A stretch of DNA of 64,000 nucleotides. Source: an uncultured Clostridia bacterium (GTDB taxonomy: Bacteria; Bacillota; Clostridia; Christensenellales; UBA3700). The stretch covers positions 1 to 64,000 of the forward strand of contig CAMQWP010000007.1 in NCBI GenBank assembly GCA_947038565.1, written 5' to 3'. The position numbers and the translations under genes were made by a program. The number at the start of each line of letters is the position of its first letter. Position 1 is the stretch's first letter. This document shows, in pieces, positions 19,264-27,653 of this stretch. A model generated the notes under the pieces. It worked only from the letters and a program-made list of their open reading frames with translations, was not told the origin of the DNA and did not search any database.

Positions 19264-20273
19264 GAAAGCACCTTTCCTTCAAATAAAACACGTCTTTTAA
19301 CTTCTTTCATGATTGAGTCAAAATCGTCTGGGGTAATTGATTGGGCACCATCACATAACGCACAGCTTGGATTATTGTGCACCTCTATCATAACACCATC
19401 TGCACCAGCAGAAATAGCCGCTTTAGTAAGCGGATCTACTAGCCACGTCTTACCAGTTGCGTGCGAAGGATCTACTATAACAGGTAGATGTGTGAGTCTT
19501 TTAATTATAGGCACAGCACTTATATCTAAAGTATTTCTTGTAGCATTTTCGTAAGTCCTGATACCTCTTTCGCACAAAATAACATTGTTATTACCACCAG
19601 ATAATATATATTCTACGCTCATAAGCCATTCTTCAATAGTGCTACATAATCCACGCTTTAATAGTATAGTTTTATCTGAATGTCCAAGCTCGTATAACAA
19701 ATCAAAATTTTGCATATTTCTAGCACCAACTTGGATAATATCTACGTCAGAAAACAAATCAATATTACCAATATTTGTGATTTCCGTAACTATAGGAAGT
19801 CCAGTAATTGCTTTTGCTTTTAGTAAAAGATCAATACCATCGCCTTTTAGACCTTGAAATGCATATGGTGAACTTCTTGGCTTGTAAGCTCCACCCCTTA
19901 GCATAGTCGCACCAGCTAATTTAACACGATTTGCCACCTCAATAATTTGCTCTTCACTCTCTACAGAACAAGGTCCTGCCATAACAGTAAAATGTCCTTC
20001 GCCAGTAATCCTACCTGCGACATTTACCATCGTATCATAAGGGTGAAATTTTCTATTTGCAGCTTTATATGGTTCGCTCACTCGCTTGATGTCATTTACA
20101 CAGTCAAGGCTAGCGAAGGTAGACATATCTATCTTAGACGTGTCCCCTACTACTCCTATAATCCCTGCAAATTCTCCAATACTCTCATGTATAGTAAGCC
20201 CTCTTGCGGTGATGTTTTTCCTAAGTTTTTCTACGCTTTCTTTATCCGCGTTTTGTTTCAATATGATTATCAT
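19260..20273 (-). CDS. aroF: 3-deoxy-7-phosphoheptulonate (DAHP) synthase, type I-beta
   Basis: This enzyme condenses phosphoenolpyruvate with erythrose 4-phosphate, the first step of the shikimate pathway. The 337-residue protein has an N-terminal ferredoxin-like regulatory domain (1-65). In relatives such as the Thermotoga enzyme this domain gives feedback inhibition by Tyr/Phe. The TIM barrel has GPCSVES at 100-106, RGGAYKPRSSPYAFQG, and DPSHATG near the end. The start follows AAAGGAG. Pairing with tyrA and a Tyr-codon leader indicates tyrosine-responsive control at both transcript and enzyme level; the enzyme-level part is inferred from the family. Confidence 0.95.
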   Translation of the reverse strand: MIIILKQNADKESVEKLRKNITARGLTIHESIGEFAGIIGVVGDTSKIDMSTFASLDCVNDIKRVSEPYKAANRKFHPYDTMVNVAGRITGEGHFTVMAGPCSVESEEQIIEVANRVKLAGATMLRGGAYKPRSSPYAFQGLKGDGIDLLLKAKAITGLPIVTEITNIGNIDLFSDVDIIQVGARNMQNFDLLYELGHSDKTILLKRGLCSTIEEWLMSVEYILSGGNNNVILCERGIRTYENATRNTLDISAVPIIKRLTHLPVIVDPSHATGKTWLVDPLTKAAISAGADGVMIEVHNNPSCALCDGAQSITPDDFDSIMKEVKRRVLFEGKVLS

Positions 20274-20290
20274 TTTTATCTCCTTTAAAA

Positions 20291-20322
20291 TAAAAAAAAT
20301 AGCGACCTTATACAGGTCGCTA
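20291..20322 (-). terminator. Attenuator terminator in the aroF leader
   Basis: On the minus strand TAGCGACC (20322-20315) pairs with GGTCGCTA (20307-20300) over a 7-nt loop and is followed by eight U residues, only about 20 bases before aroF. The 5' arm can instead pair with GGTCGC at 20363-20358 inside the leader-peptide gene, which would prevent termination. This is the layout of ribosome-mediated attenuation. Confidence 0.88.
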
Positions 20323-20347
20323 AATCATTATAACTCATAACAATTAA

Positions 20348-20428
20348 CTATGCAAATGCGACCGTAGTAATAAATTTACCAAAGTAATAATAGTAATAAT
20401 TGTTTTTAATAATATTATTATTTATCAT
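20348..20428 (-). CDS. Tyrosine-rich leader peptide of the aroF-tyrA attenuator
   Basis: This 26-codon ORF starts with ATG nine bases after AGGAG and ends in TAG. Residues 9-19 read NNYYYYYFGKF, so five Tyr codons in a row (20398-20384, TAT TAC TAT TAT TAC) precede Phe. The last codons (ACG GTC GCA) contain the segment able to pair with the terminator's 5' arm. A ribosome stalled at the Tyr codons would leave that segment free (antitermination). One reaching the stop codon would cover it (termination). The peptide itself probably has no other function. It is too short for ordinary gene finding. Confidence 0.85.
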   Translation of the reverse strand: MINNNIIKNNYYYYYFGKFITTVAFA

Positions 20429-20451
20429 GTCGCTATTCTCCTAGTAATGTC

Positions 20452-20480
20452 AGTATATACCATAACATGCGTTTTGTCAA
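20452..20480 (-). promoter_or_regulatory. Promoter of the aroF-tyrA leader transcript
   Basis: A perfect -35 TTGACA (20480-20475) and a near-consensus -10 TATACT (20457-20452) are 17 bp apart. The predicted start near 20445 lies just before the leader peptide's ribosome binding site. Confidence 0.85.
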
Positions 20481-20492
20481 CAGCATGTTATG
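20461..20492. promoter_or_regulatory. Palindrome around the aroF -35 box (possible operator)
   Basis: CATAACATGC (20461-20470) and GCATGTTATG (20483-20492) form a perfect 10-bp inverted repeat. Its 12-bp centre contains the -35 hexamer of the aroF promoter. It also lies downstream of glyA, but no U run follows on the minus strand, so a protein-binding operator is more likely than a glyA terminator. Confidence 0.5.
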
Positions 20493-20529
20493 ATATTAAT
20501 ATTAAAATATTATAAAGCATTATTCAAAA

Positions 20530-21780
20530 TTACATTACGTCATTCTCATATAGAGGGAATCTCATACATAACTCTGATATTATACCGCTTACTTTCTCTA
20601 CTGCCGCATCCATATCATATATGATATCAGCAACACAATTAGCAATAATTTCCATTTCTGCTTCTTTCATGCCACGAGTAGTTACAGCAGGACTTCCGAT
20701 ACGTATTCCAGATGTAACAAATGGCGATCTAGTATCAAAAGGTACAGCATTTTTATTTACTGTTATATGTGCTTTATCAAGCAACGCCTCTACTTCTTTA
20801 CCAGTCCTCTCTTTGTCAGTTAGATCTAATAACATTAGATGATTATCAGTACCACCACTTACAAGATTAATACCACGTGCCACTAATACTTCAGCAAGCT
20901 TATTTGCATTCTTAACTACTTGCTTTTGATATACTACGTATTCATCAGTCATAGCTTCTTTGAAAGCAATAGCTTTAGCAGCAATAATATGCTCTAATGG
21001 TCCACCTTGTGTACCAGGGAACACTGCTTTATTAATAGCTGCAGCATACTGCTCACGGCATAAGATTAGACCTCCACGAGGGCCTCTAAGCGTTTTATGA
21101 GTAGTTGATGTAACTACGTCTGCATACTTGCAAGGATTCTCATGACAACCAGCAGCAACTAGTCCTGCGATGTGTGCCATGTCTACCATAAAGATAGCGC
21201 CGACTTTGTCTGCGATCTCTCTGAATTTTGCAAAATCAATAGCACGAGGATACGCACTAGCACCTGCCAAAATCATCTTTGGCTTGCACTCTAAAGCAAT
21301 TCTCTCAAGCTCTTCATAATCAATCCTACCAGTTTCTTTAGTAACTCCATAAGGGACGATGTTAAAATATTTACCGCTGATATTTACTGGACTGCCATGA
21401 GATAAGTGACCACCATGAGCAAGATTCATACCCATAACAGTATCACCAGGCTGAAGTAATGCAAAGAATGTAGCAAGGTTCGCATTAGCGCCACTATGAG
21501 GCTGTACATTTGCATGCTCAGCACCGAAAAGTTTTTTTGCACGTTCTATTGCTAGAGTTTCCGCTTCATCAACAAACTCGCAACCGCCATAATATCTTTT
21601 ACCAGGAAGACCCTCGGCATATTTATTTGTAAAATGTGTGCCAGCTGCCGCAAGAACTGCAGGGCTAACAATATTTTCGCTAGCGATTAACTCAATATTT
21701 CCTCTTTGTCTATCTAACTCACGAGCCATACTCTCATATAACTCAGGATCAACAGACTTTATAAGTGACATATCCATCAT
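20530..21780 (-). CDS. glyA: Serine hydroxymethyltransferase
   Basis: This PLP enzyme interconverts serine and glycine while charging tetrahydrofolate with a one-carbon unit. The 416-residue product is full length. It shows the N-terminal [17 protein letters not shown] region (here [15 protein letters not shown]), the Gly-rich [10 protein letters not shown] segment, and the PLP-lysine motif [14 protein letters not shown] start at the ATG at 21780 because AAGAGGTG lies six bases upstream; an in-frame GTG three codons earlier overlaps that site. A perfect palindrome TTTTACTAGTAAAA lies at 21821-21834 in its upstream region. Confidence 0.96.
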   Translation of the reverse strand: MMDMSLIKSVDPELYESMARELDRQRGNIELIASENIVSPAVLAAAGTHFTNKYAEGLPGKRYYGGCEFVDEAETLAIERAKKLFGAEHANVQPHSGANANLATFFALLQPGDTVMGMNLAHGGHLSHGSPVNISGKYFNIVPYGVTKETGRIDYEELERIALECKPKMILAGASAYPRAIDFAKFREIADKVGAIFMVDMAHIAGLVAAGCHENPCKYADVVTSTTHKTLRGPRGGLILCREQYAAAINKAVFPGTQGGPLEHIIAAKAIAFKEAMTDEYVVYQKQVVKNANKLAEVLVARGINLVSGGTDNHLMLLDLTDKERTGKEVEALLDKAHITVNKNAVPFDTRSPFVTSGIRIGSPAVTTRGMKEAEMEIIANCVADIIYDMDAAVEKVSGIISELCMRFPLYENDVM

Positions 21781-21820
21781 AATAAACACCTCTTAAATAT
21801 ATTTTTTATATTTTACCACT

Positions 21821-21834
21821 TTTTACTAGTAAAA
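21821..21834. promoter_or_regulatory. Perfect 14-bp palindrome upstream of glyA
   Basis: TTTTACTAGTAAAA sits 40 bases before the glyA start, close to AT-rich -10-like sequence. It could be an operator. The size and AT content also allow a chance match. Confidence 0.3.
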
Positions 21835-21922
21835 GTCTACTAGAAAATGTAATGTAGTACATTGCTTATACTTATACACCCTATCACAATTAATAATCAG
21901 GCGTTAAAATACGCTTACATTG

Positions 21923-22603
21923 TCATTTAATCAATTGATTTAGTACATAACCAGCCATTTTAACTCCGCTTAGCGGTGGCATATACGCGATACTGCCTAC
22001 AGTCCCTGCTAATACGCTCTTCGTAGGAATATCTGTGCAACATACGTCTAGGCTTGCAATGCCTGCTACTCTGAGTAATTTCCTCATCTTTCGAGCAAGG
22101 GCGTCGCCAGTCGTTTTGTATATATCCATTATTTTAAAATCACCTAATTCGTATCTATTTCCAGCACCCATAGCAGATATTATATTAAATCCTTTTGCTT
22201 TCGATGTTACTATCAAGTGCAACTTATCGGTCACGCTATCAATAGCATCAATAACATAATCAAATTTACTAGATAATATATCCTCGCAAGTATCTTCATT
22301 GTATCTAATTGGTTTAACGTGCAGTTTTAAATTCGGGTTAATGTCTAATAGTCTATCAGCGAAAACATCTACTTTATATTTTCCAACGGTAGACTTTAGT
22401 GCAATTATTTGTCTATTTATATTGCTATCATCTACCTTATCGCCATCGACTATAGTAATATGCCCGACCCCTGATCGTGCTAGTATCTCAAGGCTATACC
22501 CACCGACACCGCCTACGCCTACAACAAGTACATGAATATTTGCAAGTTTATCCATAGCATCACTTCCTATGAGAAGTGATGTTCTATTAAATGTATTATC
22601 CAT
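21923..22603 (-). CDS. tcdA: tRNA threonylcarbamoyladenosine dehydratase (TcdA/CsdL, ThiF-like)
   Basis: The 226-residue E1-like protein probably cyclises t6A37 in ANN-decoding tRNAs using ATP. It begins with the family-typical RTSLLIGSDAMDKLANIHVLVVG, then the nucleotide loop GVGGVGG (about 29-35). DGDKVDDSNINRQI, the conserved D...SV.DK..L region and the CCTDIPTKSV segment follow. Its start lies one base after the aspS stop, so it is the last gene of a hisS-aspS-tcdA operon, an order also seen in Bacillus (hisS-aspS-yrvM). Confidence 0.9.
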   Translation of the reverse strand: MDNTFNRTSLLIGSDAMDKLANIHVLVVGVGGVGGYSLEILARSGVGHITIVDGDKVDDSNINRQIIALKSTVGKYKVDVFADRLLDINPNLKLHVKPIRYNEDTCEDILSSKFDYVIDAIDSVTDKLHLIVTSKAKGFNIISAMGAGNRYELGDFKIMDIYKTTGDALARKMRKLLRVAGIASLDVCCTDIPTKSVLAGTVGSIAYMPPLSGVKMAGYVLNQLIK

Positions 22604-22604
22604 A

Positions 22605-24389
22605 TTATTTCTTAATGTTCAATGATAATTCAGTAAGTTGCTTATCGTCCACAATACTTGGAGCATCAGTCATAAGACAAGACGCGTTTTGTACTTTAGG
22701 GAATGCAATAACATCCTTAATATTATCAGTGCCAGTTACGAGCATAACTAATCTATCAAGACCGAAAGCAAGTCCGCCATGTGGTGGTGCACCGTATTTG
22801 AATGCGTCTACAAAGAAACCGAATCTCTCTGCGATATCTTCATCAGTCATGCCTAGTAAACTAAACATTTTTGCTTGCATTTTGTGATCATGAATACGGA
22901 TAGATCCACCGCCTGCCTCTTCGCCATTGATTACAAAATCATAAGCGTTAGCACGTGCTTTAGAAGGATCAGTATCAAGCAAATGAATATCCTCAGCCTT
23001 AACTGATGTGAAAGGATGATGAACAGCACAATATCTACCTTCTTCCTCGTCATAGTCAAGAAGTGGGAAATCAGTTACCCATAAGAAATCAAAACTAGAC
23101 TTATCGTATAGATTATAAGTATCAGCAATATATCTACGAAGTCCGCCTAATGAGTCAAGTGCAAGCTGAGTTTTATCAGCTATGATTAGCAATAAATCCC
23201 CTTCTTGTGCGTCCATTGCTTTATAAATAGCAGTGATCTCATCTTCGCTCATGAACTTCAAGAATGATGAAGTAGTGCCTTCAGGCTTTAGTGCGATCCA
23301 AGCAATACCCTTGATACCGTATCCCTTTACGAACTCACCACAAGCATCGACTTGCTTACGAGTAAGTTTGCTAGCAAGACCCTTAGCGTTAATACCGCGA
23401 ACACTTCCACCACCTTCGATACAGCTCTTGAATACTGCAAAATCAGTACCAGCAACAGCGTCGGTGATATTTATAATTTTAAGATCAAAACGAGTATCAG
23501 GCTTGTCAGAACCGTAGTTTTCCATAGCGTCACTATAAGTAAGTTTCCTAAATCCGCCTACTTTTAGATCATGACCTAAGCACTCATTAAAGATACGGCA
23601 AATCAATCCTTCAGCGATTTCCATAACATCAATATCATTCTCGACAAAACTCATTTCAAAGTCGATTTGACTGAATTCAGGCTGACGATTAGATCTCAAA
23701 TCTTCATCACGGAAACATCTAGCAACTTGATAATATCTATCATATCCAGCGATCATCAAAAGCTGTTTGAATAATTGTGGAGATTGAGGCAACGCATAAA
23801 ACTCACCTGGGTGAACTCTTGATGGTACTAGATAATCCCTAGCACCTTCTGGAGTAGACTTACCAAGGAAAGGTGTCTCTATGTCTAGGAAACCATTTTC
23901 GTCCATGTAATCACGAGTGATTTTAGATATTTTATTACGTACCATAAGGATATTTTGAAGTGACGGTCTACGTAGATCAAGATACCTATATTTTAGTCTT
24001 GTTTGATCACCAACATTTGCATCATCACTGATTACAAACGGTGTAACTTCTGCTTCGTTTAATATCTTTAAGTCGCTTGCAATTATTTCGATCTCGCCTG
24101 ATGGCAAGTTTTTATTTATATTAGCACCTCTAGATCTTACGATACCTTTTATGCAAATAACATATTCGTTACGAAGAGTAGTCGCTTTCTCGAAAACTTC
24201 CTTTGCAGTGCTGTCATCAAATGATACCTGAACGATACCACTTCTATCCCTTACATCTATGAATATAAGATTTCCTAAATTACGATATTTGCCTACAAAT
24301 CCCATTGCGACAACTTCCGCGCCTTCATCAGTTCCCCTGAAATCTCCGCAGTATTTAGTGCGTTTATATCCGCCAATTAACTCAGCCAT
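22605..24389 (-). CDS. aspS: Aspartyl-tRNA synthetase
   Basis: This 594-residue class II synthetase charges tRNA-Asp. The N-terminal OB-fold anticodon-binding domain covers about 1-110. The catalytic core has LRYRYLDLRRP, the QSPQLFKQLLM stretch, FRDEDLRSNRQPEFSQID (motif 2), a bacterial GAD insertion at about 290-410, and GLAFGLDRLVML (motif 3). The start follows AGGTAGG. It begins two bases after hisS. Being full-length bacterial type, it may be discriminating or non-discriminating; the sequence seen does not decide. Confidence 0.97.
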   Translation of the reverse strand: MAELIGGYKRTKYCGDFRGTDEGAEVVAMGFVGKYRNLGNLIFIDVRDRSGIVQVSFDDSTAKEVFEKATTLRNEYVICIKGIVRSRGANINKNLPSGEIEIIASDLKILNEAEVTPFVISDDANVGDQTRLKYRYLDLRRPSLQNILMVRNKISKITRDYMDENGFLDIETPFLGKSTPEGARDYLVPSRVHPGEFYALPQSPQLFKQLLMIAGYDRYYQVARCFRDEDLRSNRQPEFSQIDFEMSFVENDIDVMEIAEGLICRIFNECLGHDLKVGGFRKLTYSDAMENYGSDKPDTRFDLKIINITDAVAGTDFAVFKSCIEGGGSVRGINAKGLASKLTRKQVDACGEFVKGYGIKGIAWIALKPEGTTSSFLKFMSEDEITAIYKAMDAQEGDLLLIIADKTQLALDSLGGLRRYIADTYNLYDKSSFDFLWVTDFPLLDYDEEEGRYCAVHHPFTSVKAEDIHLLDTDPSKARANAYDFVINGEEAGGGSIRIHDHKMQAKMFSLLGMTDEDIAERFGFFVDAFKYGAPPHGGLAFGLDRLVMLVTGTDNIKDVIAFPKVQNASCLMTDAPSIVDDKQLTELSLNIKK

Positions 24390-24391
24390 AA

Positions 24392-25648
24392 TTACTTACC
24401 TACCTTTATAAATTCTATTACTTTATCTAATTTTACAATAGTACTTTCGCCGCTTTCCATGTGTTTAATACTACATGAATTGCTACTAAGCTCTTCTTCA
24501 CCAAGTAATATAACATACTTAGTATTAAGTTTATTTGCGTACTTCATTTGAGCCTTTAAACTACGAGACATAAGGTCACTCTCTACACATAATCCACTAT
24601 CCCTAAGCGTACTTACAAAACTCATATACATCTGTTTTGCCTCGTCGCAAATAGGTGCAACGTATACATCGGGAATGTATGGATTACCACAGCTTAGACC
24701 AAGGTTATCAAGTGTCATCATAAGTCTTTCAATGCCCATACCAAAACCAACAGCAGGACATGGTTTACCGCCAACTTCCTCAACAAGGTTGTTGTATCTA
24801 CCACCACCGCATACAGTGCCTTGAGCACCGATATTCTCGCTTATAAACTCGAAAACTGTCCTTGTATAATAGTCAAGACCACGTACAATTCTAGGGTTTA
24901 CAATATAGTTAATACCCAGACTATCAAGCCCTGCACATACTAAATTGTGATGCTCTCTACAGTCATCGCAAATATAATCCAATATAAGCGGTGCATCTTG
25001 ATTAATAGCTATACACTTCGCCTCTTTACAGTCAAGAATCCTAAGCGGATTTTTCTCAAATCTATCATGACAAGTGCTGCACATTTTATCTATATTACTG
25101 CTTAAAAATTCTTTAAGTGCTTGATTATACTTAGCTCTACAAGTAGGGCATCCGATACTATTTATACTTAGCAAAATGTTTGATATACCTAAAGATTTAA
25201 ATATATTAGAGGCAACTTGCATTACTTCTACATCAGCATTAGGAGAATTGCTACCATAATACTCTACCCCAAATTGATGATGCTCACGAAGTCTACCGTT
25301 TTGCGGTCTTTCGTATCTAAATACTGGAGTAATGTAGAACATTTTAGTAGGCTGTGGCTGACCGTTTAATGAGCTTTCAACAAATGCTCTCGCAACGCAT
25401 GACGTACCTTCAGGCTTTAGAGTTATACTCCTATTACCTTTATCTAAAAAGGTATACATCTCTTTATTGACTATGTCAGTTGTGTCACCAACACCACGCA
25501 AAAACAACTCCGTATGCTCAAATATTGGCGTACGTATCTCATTTATACAATATTTTTTTGCTAATTCTTTTACAGTACCTTCTATGAAATGCCATCTATA
25601 TGACTTATCAGGCAATACATCTTTTGTACCCTTTGGTATATTTATCAT
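24392..25648 (-). CDS. hisS: Histidyl-tRNA synthetase
   Basis: The 418-residue class II synthetase has the start IPKGTKDVLPDKS, motif 2 FRYERPQNGRLREHHQFGVE, the histidine signature VRGLDYYTRTVFE, and motif 3 AVGFGMGIERL. An insertion around residues 165-230 carries several Cys pairs (CPTC, CSTC, CDDC), typical of clostridial-type enzymes and probably zinc-binding. The ATG follows GAGG. It starts the hisS-aspS-tcdA group; I see no T-box leader in the short gap upstream. Confidence 0.97.
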   Translation of the reverse strand: MINIPKGTKDVLPDKSYRWHFIEGTVKELAKKYCINEIRTPIFEHTELFLRGVGDTTDIVNKEMYTFLDKGNRSITLKPEGTSCVARAFVESSLNGQPQPTKMFYITPVFRYERPQNGRLREHHQFGVEYYGSNSPNADVEVMQVASNIFKSLGISNILLSINSIGCPTCRAKYNQALKEFLSSNIDKMCSTCHDRFEKNPLRILDCKEAKCIAINQDAPLILDYICDDCREHHNLVCAGLDSLGINYIVNPRIVRGLDYYTRTVFEFISENIGAQGTVCGGGRYNNLVEEVGGKPCPAVGFGMGIERLMMTLDNLGLSCGNPYIPDVYVAPICDEAKQMYMSFVSTLRDSGLCVESDLMSRSLKAQMKYANKLNTKYVILLGEEELSSNSCSIKHMESGESTIVKLDKVIEFIKVGK

Positions 25649-25726
25649 TTAAAACCTCGTAAATTATTACTAAAATATTTTTCGATTATATCGATATAAT
25701 ATTGAGTAATATATTTTATTAATTAA

Positions 25727-27034
25727 TTATAAAATATATTTTCTTAAGTTAAGTGTCTTGATAGTGCTGTCTAAATTCTCAAGAACATACTCACGATTAA
25801 TATTAATAGTGATCTCTTCAGTAAGTCCGCCAGCATTAAAAGATATCTCTGATAGCAATAATTCCATTATTGTATGCAGTCTTCTAGCACCGATATTTTC
25901 ATTGTTTTCGTTCTCGGCAGCAGCAATAATTGCTACTTGACGTATAGCATCAGGACAGAAATTGATATTTACTAAATCCACCTTAAGTAGCTCAGTATAT
26001 TGACTTAAAATACTGTTATCAGTAGTAGTCAATATATCAATAAAGTCTTGCTCTGACAGGTTGTCTAGAGCTACCTTGATAGGAAAACGACCTTGTAATT
26101 CTGGTATCAAATCATCCATACTAGCTATGTGGAATGCACCAGCAGCGATGAATAAAATATAATCCGTTCTAACTTGACCATACTTGGTAGATACTGTACT
26201 TCCCTCTACTATTGGTAATATATCACGCTGTACACCCTCTCTTGAAACATCTTGACCATGAGCAGCTTTTGACGCTATCTTATCTATCTCGTCGATAAAT
26301 ATAATACCCTCATTCTCCGCACGTCTTATTGCCTCAGCATTAACAGCATCTTCATCTATAAGTTTATCGCATTCAGTTTCCATAAGGATTTTATAAGCGT
26401 CACCTACAGTTACAGATCTCTTTTTAGTCTTTTTAGGCATCATACCGCCGAAAATATCGCCGATATTTAGCTCCATACCAGCACCAGGACCAAGTTGAAG
26501 TGACTTTGGTGCGTCAGGTAATTCTAATTCGATAGTAATATCACGAAGTTTTCCATCTAAAAAGTCCGTTTCAATTTGTGCACGTAATTCAGCTTCAGTT
26601 AACTCTGGATAAAGTGACTTTCTAACTGGCATAATAGCCTTCGATAACTGTTTAACTACCCTTTTGCTTGCTGTGATTTCTACGTCTTTCGACTTTTCGT
26701 CACGAACTAGTCTTACTGCAACCTCTACAAGATCACGTATCATAGACTCAACGTCACGACCAACATAACCAACTTCAGTAAACTTAGTAGCTTCTACTTT
26801 GATAAATGGAGCACGTACAATTTTCGCAAGACGTCTTGCTATCTCAGTTTTACCAACACCAGTAGGTCCTTTCATAATGATATTCTTCGGAGTAATCTCA
26901 TCTCTAAGGTCATCAGGCAATAAATTACGTCTGTATCTATTACGAAGTGCAACAGCTACAGCTTTTTTAGCATTTGTTTGACCTATGATATATCTATCAA
27001 GTTCTTTTACTATCTCTCTTGGTGTCATATTCAT
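25727..27034 (-). CDS. hslU: HslU (ClpY), ATPase subunit of the HslUV protease
   Basis: The AAA+ unfoldase feeds substrates into the HslV peptidase. The 435-residue protein has TPREIVKELDRYIIGQ at the N terminus, Walker A GPTGVGKTEIARRLA (about 53-67), the insertion domain at about 110-230, Walker B IIFIDEIDKIA, and sensor/arginine-finger sequence PELQGRFPIKV. The C terminus ends in the short helix-strand tail (TLNLRKYIL) that docks on HslV. Its ATG shares one base with the hslV stop, so the two are coupled. Confidence 0.96.
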   Translation of the reverse strand: MNMTPREIVKELDRYIIGQTNAKKAVAVALRNRYRRNLLPDDLRDEITPKNIIMKGPTGVGKTEIARRLAKIVRAPFIKVEATKFTEVGYVGRDVESMIRDLVEVAVRLVRDEKSKDVEITASKRVVKQLSKAIMPVRKSLYPELTEAELRAQIETDFLDGKLRDITIELELPDAPKSLQLGPGAGMELNIGDIFGGMMPKKTKKRSVTVGDAYKILMETECDKLIDEDAVNAEAIRRAENEGIIFIDEIDKIASKAAHGQDVSREGVQRDILPIVEGSTVSTKYGQVRTDYILFIAAGAFHIASMDDLIPELQGRFPIKVALDNLSEQDFIDILTTTDNSILSQYTELLKVDLVNINFCPDAIRQVAIIAAAENENNENIGARRLHTIMELLLSEISFNAGGLTEEITININREYVLENLDSTIKTLNLRKYIL

Positions 27035-27570
27035 TATACCACCTCCACAGTAATGTGATCATTAGTAAATACACATAATTCACTGGCAATAGTAAGGGCT
27101 TTTTTCGCGATAACTTCCGCTTCTAAATCTGTCTCAGCCATCAAAGCACGAGCTGCTGCAAGAGCAAAATTACCACCGCTACCGATAGCACAAACACCGC
27201 CATCAGGCTCTATTACGTCGCCTTGACCGCTTACTATATATAAACCTTCTTTATCAGCAACGATAAGCATAGCCTCAAGTTTCCTAGGCATTTTATCATT
27301 TCTCCAAAGCTCAGCAAGCTCAACAGCAGACCTCATAAGGTTACCCGAATACTTATTTAACATGCTTTCAAATTTCTCTGAAAGACTAAAAGCATCAGCA
27401 ACAGAACCCGCAAAGCCGATAACGACTTGATTGTTATAGATTCTTTTAACTTTCTTAGCAGTAGATTTAAATATGATACTTTCGCTGAAAGTAACTTGTC
27501 CATCTCCTGCAATTGCAATTTTACCATTCTTCTGAACGGCACAAATAGTAGTGCCCATCAATTTACCCAT
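27034..27570 (-). CDS. hslV: HslV (ClpQ), peptidase subunit of the HslUV protease
   Basis: The 178-residue proteasome-beta-type peptidase has the conserved AIAGDGQVTF and GFAGSVADAF motifs and the C-terminal YIVSGQGDVIEPDGG...AIGSGGNFALAAARAL. The N terminus reads MGKLMGTTICAV, so a few residues precede the catalytic Thr (T7 in this numbering) and should be removed; Bacillus relatives also carry a short leader. The start follows AAAGGAG. Upstream is trmFO, in the same order as Bacillus but without the xerC/codV gene between them. Confidence 0.95.
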   Translation of the reverse strand: MGKLMGTTICAVQKNGKIAIAGDGQVTFSESIIFKSTAKKVKRIYNNQVVIGFAGSVADAFSLSEKFESMLNKYSGNLMRSAVELAELWRNDKMPRKLEAMLIVADKEGLYIVSGQGDVIEPDGGVCAIGSGGNFALAAARALMAETDLEAEVIAKKALTIASELCVFTNDHITVEVV

Positions 27571-27653
27571 AATTTCTCCTTTTTGACGTAAGTATTTTTG
27601 GCATTCCCATACCGAATTCTATATTAGTTTAATGTGTATTACGCACTTATATA

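Noticed and set aside
20461..20492. Intrinsic terminator for glyA
   Set aside because: The stem is strong, but no U tract follows on the minus strand and the sequence carries the aroF -35 box, so it is listed as a possible operator.
25649..25726. T-box riboswitch upstream of hisS-aspS
   Set aside because: The gap is only 78 bases, too short for a T-box, and no terminator hairpin or specifier-loop motif is visible.
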